DNA of 64,000 bases from assembly GCA_017470095.1 (NCBI GenBank), contig JAFUFC010000101.1, positions 1 to 64,000 on the forward strand. The letters run 5' to 3'. The notes beneath the pieces are model-generated. The model was not told the origin of the DNA, did no database searches, and saw only the letters and a list, made by a program, of their open reading frames with translations. Positions 1 through 9,800 of the stretch are shown here, in pieces (the first letter of the stretch is position 1; each line of letters opens with the position of its first letter). Origin of the DNA: Clostridia bacterium (GTDB taxonomy: Bacteria; Bacillota; Clostridia; Christensenellales; Aristaeellaceae). Both the position numbers and the translations under genes were made by a program.

Positions 1-713
1 CCATAGCCGTAGCCATCCCCCAGATCCGCCGCTCCATCGGCATAGACCTTGCAGCCAGGAGCAATCACGCTGATAGGATAGGGCACGCACAGCAGCAGCC
101 CCTTTTCAAAAAAGTAGGGCAGGAATTCATGATCCAGAATAATGACCAGCTGATGGTCATCAATAACGCCCACACCCTCCAAATAGGGCTTTTTCCCAGT
201 AATGTATTCGTCGTAGCCCAAAATATGCTCTGCCCGGTAGATTTTACCGCCGATCTCCTCAATTTCAGGAGACATCATCAGCAATAGGGAGAACGCATAG
301 TCCCAAGCCGTAATGGGCGTACCATCCGAGTAGTACAGATCATCATACAGGCCCAGATAGTAGTACTTATCCCCCACGTCGTTGGTCATTTCAACGCAGT
401 TTTCCACAACGGATTCATCGATCAGGTATACGCCCTGGTTCTGATCCCAGTTCACCAGATTGTAACCGTGAATCAGTGCGCGCACGTCGATATCTGCGGT
501 ATCATTGCCAAACATTTCCGTGAAGAAATCGCCCTTGGTGATGGTGGGATTGCCCACCCGCAATTCATCCGGATACTCGATAGCTTCGGCCATTTCTTCC
601 TCGGTGCTCTCCGTTTCCCCGCTCAGGTTCTCTGCGGTGGCCGGGAAGCTAAGCATACCCAGCGCAAGCACCAGCGCCAGCAGAAGGGACAAGTACTTCT
701 TCATATTATTCAT
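1..713 (-). CDS. ABC transporter substrate-binding protein, family 5 (partial, 3' end outside window)
   Basis: Only the first 237 codons are inside the window. The start MNNMKKYLS is followed by a hydrophobic stretch ending near FPATAEN, a typical secretion signal, so the protein is exported (lipobox not evident). After an acidic spacer the segment YSDGTPITAWDYAFSLLLMM (about residues 130-150) matches the conserved block of SBP_bac_5 proteins, the oligopeptide/dipeptide/nickel-binding DppA/OppA class. It would capture peptides or another solute outside the membrane for an ABC importer whose permease genes are not visible. It lies 87 bp downstream of the giant Cna_B gene on the same strand, separated by a hairpin. 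The ligand cannot be predicted. An AGGAG lies 11 nt before the chosen ATG. Confidence 0.8.
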   Translation of the reverse strand, partial: MNNMKKYLSLLLALVLALGMLSFPATAENLSGETESTEEEMAEAIEYPDELRVGNPTITKGDFFTEMFGNDTADIDVRALIHGYNLVNWDQNQGVYLIDESVVENCVEMTNDVGDKYYYLGLYDDLYYSDGTPITAWDYAFSLLLMMSPEIEEIGGKIYRAEHILGYDEYITGKKPYLEGVGVIDDHQLVIILDHEFLPYFFEKGLLLCVPYPISVIAPGCKVYADGAADLGDGYGY

Positions 714-746
714 TATTACTTAATCTCCTTTCTTTGCTCCCGTCCC

Positions 747-777
747 TGTTCCCTGCCGCTTTTGCGGCAGGGAACAC
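747..777 (-). other. Strong intergenic hairpin between the giant surface protein and the solute-binding protein
   Basis: TGTTCCCTGCCGC and GCGGCAGGGAACA pair perfectly (13 bp) around an AAAA loop. There is no U-run on either side, so it is not a classic intrinsic terminator. It may be an mRNA-stabilising or processing stem separating the two coding regions. Confidence 0.5.
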
Positions 778-800
778 AGGGCCGTGTGCCATCTTGGCGC

Positions 801-3800
801 TTAATCGAAGCAATCGCCCACGTGGTTGATTTCCACGCCCAGGCCCAACGCCACCGGCAGATCATCAATGGTAATTGTCTGGTTCGGCGTAGGCGTGTAG
901 GGCCGCTGATAGGTATTGGTGAAGATCGTTGTATTACCCACCACTGTCACATCCGTCTGCTTGTAGCCAAGCACCGCCTGCTCGCTCCAGGTGTAGGCGA
1001 TTTCCACGCCGTTCCTGAACTTGGGCAGATCGTTTACAGTGACCGTCCAGTTATTACCGGCATTCAAGACGTAGCTGCTGCCGTTGGACAGCGTCACCCG
1101 CAGGTTAGCAGGCCGCATGCCGGCAGCGTTGTTATTATCGTCCCAAACCTTGGTCACAGTGACGCTGGTCACTTCTTCCGCCCTATAAGTGTTGGTAATG
1201 TTCATACCGTTGATAGTGGAAGCATAGTTGGGCACAGCATCTTCAGTGATGGTATAGTTGATGTCCTGACCGTTCTCGTCCTGCTGAGGCAGATCACCAA
1301 AGGACCACTGCCAGCCATCCGCCGCGGTGACCTTCTTACTCGTCACCAGCGTGCCGTTGGCATACAGGTTCACAGTGATGCTGGCAGGACGCTTGCCGGC
1401 CGCATTGTTATCGTCCACCCAGGTCTTGGAGCCGCTCAGCCCATTATTCCCGCCGCCGGGTGTGAAGGGCGTAGGCGCATGACGGTTGTAGAACACGGTC
1501 ATGGTGCCGCCCGCAACCACCTGATTCTTACCGGTGTAATTGGTAATTTCTTCTTCGGTCCAGGTGTACTCAATCTTGGTACCATTGTTGAAGTACATGG
1601 GCACGCCGCGCTCCAGATGCGTCCAGCCGTTCTCCTCGTTCAGCACCACATCCTTTTCCATACCAGCAGTGCTGGACAGATGCACGGTCAAGCTATCGGG
1701 CCTGATCCCGTCAGCATTGTCGTTATCATCCCAATGCTTGGTAACGCCGATGCAGTAGAGTGCAGGATTGTAATGGTTGGTGATCAGGAAGCCTTCGCCC
1801 ATGGTGCCGGAAATAGAAACGGTGTAATCGCCAATCCGGCCATCCGGGCTCACACCCGCTTCTTCCACCGTGTAGAAGATAGGTTTGCCTTCTTCTGTAA
1901 TGAGTTCCAGATCAGTCCATTCGTACTGCGCACCATCTTCCTGGCCAACGCTCTGTTCATCCACCACTGTAATGGTTTCGGTGCCTTCATCATCCAGCAC
2001 GTGGCTAATCAGCTGGAAGGTCACATCAAAGCGCTTGCCATCCTGGTTATCCTCGTCATCCCAAAGTTTTGCGGCAGTCATCTTGCCCAGCTTAGGAATA
2101 TGGGTGTTGGTGAACACAGTCACCGTGCCGTTCTTTGAAACCTGAGCTTCATAGCCAGGCACGCTGGGCTCGGACCAGGTATATTCGATCTCATCGTCTC
2201 CGTTATACTTGGGCAAGCCGCTGATGCTGGCCGACCATCCGTTCAGCTCATTGAGCTCCACGGTCATGCCGTTAGACAAGGTCATTTCAATGCTATCGGG
2301 CCGAGAGCCATCCAGGTTGTTGCCATCCACCCAGGCCTTGTGGACCGTTACGGTGGTAGTCTCCACAACCATGCTGTTGATCAATGTGGTCTTGTTGCCA
2401 TTCCGGTAGGATTGCTGGGTATAGCCCTTTACTGGCGCTTCTGCCCAGGAATAATCAATTTCCTTGCCGCCGGAATACTTGGGCAGATCCTTCAATGTAT
2501 CGGTCCAATGATTCTCGTCATTCAGCGTCACGGTATCGCCGGTTTCCTTGCCGTTGGCCAACAGCTTCACAATCAGCTGCTCCGGCCGGTTGTTATTCAG
2601 ATTGTTTTCATCCAGCCAAAGCTTTTCAACCGTCGCTTCTGTCTTTTCAGGCACATAACTGTTGGTAACGGTAATGCTGCCATCCTTGATTTCTTTGCTT
2701 TCCGCGGTATCGGTAGTATAACCATACGCGTTGAGCAGCGTTTCTTTTACGGAGTAGACCAGCTTTTTGCCCTGCTCATTTTCGGGCAGGTCGGTCCAGG
2801 TTTTTATCTTCCCGTCGGTAGCAGGCACAACCACAGATTCGATGGCTGTGGTCTTGCCTTCGCTGTTGGTCTTATACAGAGTCACCACAGCCGCCACGCT
2901 CTGACGCAGACCAGCCACGTCGTCCTCATCATCCCAGGCTTTCAGAACGCTGATTTGGATGGTCTTGGGAGTGTAGCTGTTGGTCAATGTGGTCACCAGA
3001 CCGCTCTTTACGGTGGAAGTCAGCTGGTAGCCCGCAGGCAGCCCATCCTCCGTCCAGGTATATTCGATTTCCTGGCCCGCTTTATACTTGGGCAGATGCT
3101 CAATCGTCTGGGTCCACTTGTTGTCGGCAGTCAAAGTCACACTATCACCGTTGGACAAAGTGACCTTCAAGCTCTTGGGCCGCACGCCATCCTGGTCCTC
3201 TGCGTCGTCCCAAACCTTCTGGACCGTCGCTTCAGTTTCGTCTGGGGTATGGCTGTTCGTCAGTTTGGTCACGGTTTTATCCACCGCTGTTGCCGTCAGC
3301 TCATAGCCGCTGGGCACTTCTTCCTCCCAGCTGTAAGTTACGGGCTTACCCTTTTCAAAGGCGGGCAGATTTGTTTCCGTATGGGTCCAGGGTGCATCCA
3401 GCCCCGTGTCATCGGCGGCCAGCGTCAAGGTCATCAATTCGGTCTTTTCGCCGTCCACCGTCTTGAACAGCTTCACGGTGACGGAATCAGGCCGGACGCC
3501 ATCCTGATTATCCGCGTCATCCCAAACCTTCAGCACGCCAGCTTCGGTTACGGCGGGAGTATGGATATTGGTGATATGCAGCTCGCCGTTTTTAATTTCC
3601 CCTTCTGTGGCCTGGCTGCTTACGTAGCCGCTGTTCTCACTCAGAATTTCCACAGCGGTATAGGTCAACTTTTGACCCTTGCTGTACACCGGCAGGTCTG
3701 TCCGTTCGAACACGGTGCCATTGGCGTCAGGTACTTGCGCTTCCTCCACCAGGGTCTTTTTGCCCGCTCCATCGATGGCATACACCATAACTACGGCTTT

Positions 3801-6800
3801 CACCTTTTCGCGGATACCATCCTGGTCTTCGGCGTCATCCCAGTTTTTGGTAATGGTGATGGTGGTCACTTCAGGCGTATAGCTGTTGGTGATTTCCAGC
3901 TTAGCCCCGTTTTCCACATCGGTCTTTCCCGTCAGGCTACTGGTATAGCCGTTGCCCACAGCTTCCACCACGGAATAGGTGATCTTCTTGCCGTCTTTGT
4001 ATACCGGCAGTTCGTCCCAGGTCTTTTCCCAGCCGTCCTCCAGGCCCACAGTCACCACATCCACCGGCTCATGGGCGCTGCCTTCCACCTTTCTGTAAAG
4101 CGTAGCGGACGCCTGAGCGCCGGCACGCTTACCATCCTGGTCGTCTGCATCGTCCCAATGCTTGATGATGGTAATCTTGGTCGTTTCGGGGGTATAACGG
4201 TTGGTTACGGTCACAGTGCTATTATTTTCCACATCTGTGGCCTCGGCATAATCGCTTTCATACTTGCAGGAAGTATTAGCAATTGTTTCCTTGACAGAGT
4301 AGGTCAGTTTTTTGCCATGCTCATACACCGGCAGGTTATCCCACGCCTTGACCAGGCCGCCGGTATAGGGTACATTCACGGTTTCAACCACCGTAGGTTC
4401 GCCGTTCTCTTGAGACTTGTACAGAGTCAAGGTGGCGTTTACGCTGGCGCGTTTGCCGTCCTGATCATTGGCGTCGTCCCACACCTTCAACACAGAAATG
4501 CTGGTGGTTTCCGGAATGTAAGTATTGGTTACGGTATTGTCGCCATAAGTAACCGAATACTGGGCTTCATCCTTCATGATCAGCTTGCCTTCCGCTTCGC
4601 CTGCTTCATGGAAGGTGTATTCAATTTTCTTGCCATCCAGTTCAGTTTCAGGCAAATCGGTCCACAGCGCCACGCCGCTTTCATTTAGGGGCTTCGTATC
4701 AACCACTTTACCGTTCTTGAGCAGCTCAATCTTCACTTCGTCGCGCTTGCCATCCTGGTTATCAGCGTCCACCCAGATCTTGGTCACCTTGAACTGAGTG
4801 GTTTTGCGGACGTTAGTAAACTTCGCTTCGCTGCCAATTTCGGTAATCGTGCCAATGTTGCCCACTTCACCGGTCATTACGTAAGCGTCATCAGAGGCTT
4901 CCACCACCCGATAGTTGACGCCCTGGGGCAGATCCTTAATGGTAGCCGATCCACTGCCCTGGATCCGGACAGTAGCGCTGCCCGCATCGTCAAAAGCGGC
5001 ATCGCCATAGGTGCCTTTTTGCACAGCCGGATCAACTGTCACGATGAAGACAAAGGTCTTATCCTCTTCCCCTTCCACCGGGTTAACAACCGTTTTGGTG
5101 ATCTTCAAAGTGCCCGTCTTGCGGGTATTGGTGAAGGTTTCCTTCCGCTCCAACGTTTCCACAGTAATCATTCCCTTAGTGGAAGCGGGAGACGCGGTAA
5201 ACAGAGCATCCGGATCAGGTTCTTCTTCAATGGTGTAATCGGTACCCACCGGGATATCCTTGATGGTCACCGTTTCATTGGCCTTCAGCCAAACGCGCGC
5301 TTCGCCTTCTTTGCCGAAGGTATAATTGCTGTAAACGCCGGTCAGCCATTGATCGCCATTCTTAAGCGTGATCTTGAAAGCAAAGAGCCGTTGTTGATCC
5401 CCAGGCACAGCACTGCTTACCTTCTTGGTAAGCTCCAGCTTACCAGTCTTACGGGTATTGACAAAACTGGCCACACCCGCCTGATTGGCGGTCACGGTGC
5501 CTTTATCGCCGGTCTTAGCTGTATCAAAGTTCGGGTTGGCCGATTCGGTTACCGTGTAGGTAATGCCTACCGGCAGGTTTTCAGCAGTCTTGGTTTCGCC
5601 ATTACCCAGTTGGAAGGTGGCTTTGCCATCTTTAAACTGCATATCGCCATAGGTACCCGTAACAGTGGCGCCATCCAGCACCACAGTGAAGTCAAACTTC
5701 GTCTGTTCAGGATCCACGTCCTTATTCAGCGCGCTAACTACCTTCTTTGTCACCACAAAGCCGCTGGTAATCTTTTTGTTCACAAACAGAACCTGGGCCC
5801 CATCCGGAGCCAGCGTGCCTTCTTCGTTCTGAGCAGTGGTTACGAAATTGTCCGCCGGGTTTTCCTCTACCTTATAGGAAATACCCGCAGGCAATCCTTC
5901 GGCAATCTTGGTTTCGCCGCCGCTCAACTGGAAGGATGCAACGCCGGAAGCATTGAACGTCATACCACCAAAGGTGCCTTCAATGGCCGGCGTCAATGTC
6001 ACGGTAAAGGTGAACTTTTCCGTTGCGTCTGCAAGGGCTTCGCTGTCCACCTTCTTTTGGACGGCCAAATCGCTCGTCTGCTGGGTATTAACGAACACAA
6101 CCTCATAGCCGCTTTCCGCATCACCGGTCAGTTCGCCGCCGGTCACATCATAGTAGGGCTGCGGGTTCACTTCCTCCACCGTATATTGGATTTCGTTCTT
6201 CTTGGTGGCAGGATCGCTGTAAACGGGCAGGTTTTCCCAAACATAGGTCGCTTCCGCTTCATCAGCGGAGCCCTTCAAAGTCACCATGGCGCCATAGGCA
6301 TTGCCATCCGCCTTCAACTGGAAGCTGGCAGCGCGTTCGCTGGCCCTATGGTCGTCCCCTACCCACTTCTTGGTCAGCGTCACCTGGGTGCGCATCACCT
6401 CATGGGTATTGGTCAGGATGGTATGTTCATAATTCTTGTCATCCTGGGGCGTGGTCTTGGGATCGGCCGTGGTCAACTCGTAACCGGCGGGCAGCTTGTT
6501 GTCGCTATCTGTTTCATCCCAAGTATAGACGATCTTTTCGCCCGTGGTCTTATCTACGGCGGGCAGTTTTTCCACCACAGCCGTCCAGTTATTGGCCGGG
6601 GCCAGCAGCACCTTGTCCAGCACCTTGCTGCCCGTATTGCTCCCCTTCAGTTTCACTTCCAGGGTGTTGGGGCGGATGTGATCCGCGTCGAATTCATCTT
6701 TCCAGACCTTGGTCACCATCACGTTAACGGTTTCCAACTTGTTGGTGATGGCGGTCAACACATCCGCCTGCATGCTGGTGCCGTTAATGACTACGGTTCC

Positions 6801-9800
6801 CTCAATCTGCTCTTCCCGGACCTTTTCATACCCCTTGGGCACCGATTTTTCGGTCCACCGGTAGCTGAGCAGCTTACCGCTTTCGTAAGCGGGCAGGTTT
6901 TCTTCAATGTAAGCCCAGCCGTTGGTTTCACTGAGTGTTGCGGTCTTCACGTCCGTCCAGGCGCCGCTGCCCACACGCTTCTGCAGCGTCACAGTAATGG
7001 TTTCGGGCCGCGTTCCGAAGGAATTGTCCATATCCTCCCAAGTCTTGCTCACGGCCACGGCATACTGCTTGGGCTCATAAGAGTTAATAACCGTAAAGCC
7101 ATCCAAAGCATTGCCGGAGATAGATACGTAATAGGTAGCGCCATTCAGGACCATGGTGCTATCATCCAGGGACATGCCTTTTTCCGTTACGCTATAAAGG
7201 ATTTCATGGCCATTTTCATATTTATACAGGTTGGACCAGGCCACATTGCGGGGGGCGTCAAGGCGAATGGTCTTTTCAGGGGAATTCACCGTAACGGTTT
7301 GTTCTTCGCCATCAGCGTCAATGTACCGGCCGCTGAGCACCAAGGTAATCTGGCCCCGCTTGCCGTCCTGGTTATGGTTGTCGTTCCAAATTTTGTTCGC
7401 TGTAATTTTAATCCGCTCGGATTGATGCACATTGGTGACGATAAATCCCGTCGCGGCAGAGCCATTGATAATCGGCTCCGCGTAATCCGTTACCTGATCT
7501 TCTTCTACGGTATATGTAATTTCCTTGCCGTTTTCATACTTGGGAAGATCAGTGAACACATGGCTCCAGGGCTTTTGGTCCACTTCAGCATCCGCTTCCG
7601 ACAGCGTAAACAGCATAACCTGGTCCTTCTTGCCATCCACCGTCTTAAACAGACGCACGGTTACAGCGCCCGGCCGCTTTCCATCGCGGTTATTATCATC
7701 ATTCCATACCTTGGTGACCGGCACCTGCACCAAATCCAGCGTGTTGGTCAGCACGGTCAGGATATCGGTATTCACCGTGCTGCCATCCTTCAAGGTGATG
7801 GTGCCGTTCTGCACATTCTTTTCATCCGCTTCCCCATGGGTGTAGCCGGAGGGAATATTTTCTTTCTTTTCAGTCCAGCGATAGAGAAGCTCCTTGCCCT
7901 CTTCAAACGCGGGAACGCCCTGCACCATGTAGGCATAGCCATTGGCTTCTGTCAGGGTAGCATCCTGCACATCCACCCAGGTTTTTCCGCTGTCGCTGCT
8001 CTTTTGCAGCGTGACCACCAGGCCAGCCGCGGGCCGGGAATGGAACCGATTATCCAGGTCCACCCAGGTTTTTGCCACGGCTACACAGTAGCGGTCAGGA
8101 ATATGGGTGTTGATGATGGTGCCGTCCACAGCCACCACAGGGGTATCCGTGGTATAACCGGTGATTTCGCCTTCCTTCACAGTGTAGGTGATTTCCACAC
8201 CAGCAGCATACTTGGGCAATTGCGAGAAGGTCACGGTATAGGTATTATCCCCTTGATCCTTGACCACCTTGGTCATGCCTTCATATTCCGGAACAGCGGC
8301 GGTCACTTCCTTGCCGTTTGCCAGCAGCTGCACGCTGTTTTCATATTCCTTGGCGGTTGGGCGCTTGCCATCACGGTTTTGATCATCTTTCCACAGCTTG
8401 GTGATGGAAACCTCAATCAGTTCATTATCTTTCTTATTAATAATGCTGCCTTCAGGCGCCGCCGTGCTTTCGCCCTCCACCTGGTAGCCATCGGGCACGG
8501 TGGCTTCATTGACGGTATAATCAATTGCCTTGCCCTGAGGATCGAACTTGAGCAGCCCATCATAGGTGATTATGTATGTGTTGTTTTCACCCGCATCCAC
8601 AGACAAGGTCATTTGTTCATAGCCTGTAGTCTGGGCAGTAATCTTTTCAGTACCGGCCATCAATTCCAAATACTGCTTGAATTGCTCAGTATCGGGACGT
8701 TTACCGTCATGATTGGCGTTGTCGTTCCAGACTTTGGTGATGGTGATCTTCACTCTCGCCAGCTCATGGGTATTGGTAAGCGTTTCGCCGTTCTTAACCT
8801 CCTTCAGGTCCGCTTTATAGCCTGTCACAGCATCTTCCTGCACCGTGTAGACAATCTCGGCGCCATTGGTGAACTGAGGCAGTTTGGCGTAAGTCACGGT
8901 AAAGGTATCATCCTGATTTTCCGTGACTGTCTGGGTCATTTCTTGATAACCGGTCGTTTCATTCGTTACTTCTTTGCCATCCGCAAACAGATGCACAAGC
9001 TTAGCATAATCTTTTCCAGCGGGACGCACCTTGTCGCGGTCATGATCATCGTCCCACTTTTTGGTAATGCTAATTGTCACCAGTGCAGGCGTATGGGTAT
9101 TGGTCACTGTAACTACTTCACCGGTGTCATCTTTTTCAATATTCGTTTCATAGCCCGTTACCTTTTCTTCACGGACGGAATAAACGATGGCCTCGCCGCC
9201 TTCATATTTGGGCAGGTTCGCAAAGACATAGGACCATTCGTCCTCGTCCACCTTATCTGTTTCGGCCAGGGTGATATACTTGTATCCTTCTTCCTTTGCC
9301 TTGTCCCCCACCTGGCGATCCAGGTAGATGGTCACCGTTTGAGGCCGCACGCCATCCTGGTCATCCTGGTCGTCCCAGACCTTGGTGATCCGGATATTGG
9401 TCAGTTCGGTTACGTGAGTATTGGTAACCGTTATATTCCCCTCACTGTCAATATCGCTGACGCTGACGCCATAAATGGAAGTATTTCCGCGCTTGATTTC
9501 GGTAACAACGTTGCCCTCGTCATCCACTTCCACCACGGAATAGACGATTTCATCACCGTTTTCGTCATAGCGGTTCACACCGGTCCAAACGTGTTTCCAT
9601 TGGCTGTCTTCGTCCAGGGTCACAGCGCTACCGACCTTGGCAGTACCATGCATCAACTGAACCTTCACTGCGTCAGGCCGGAAACCATCCTGGTTGTCAT
9701 TATCGTTCCAAACCTTGTTGACCTGCACTTTGGTGGCAGGCAAGGTATTGGTCAGCGTAGCTGTGCCCTTATCTCCATCGAAGGTTACTTCCACTGTATC

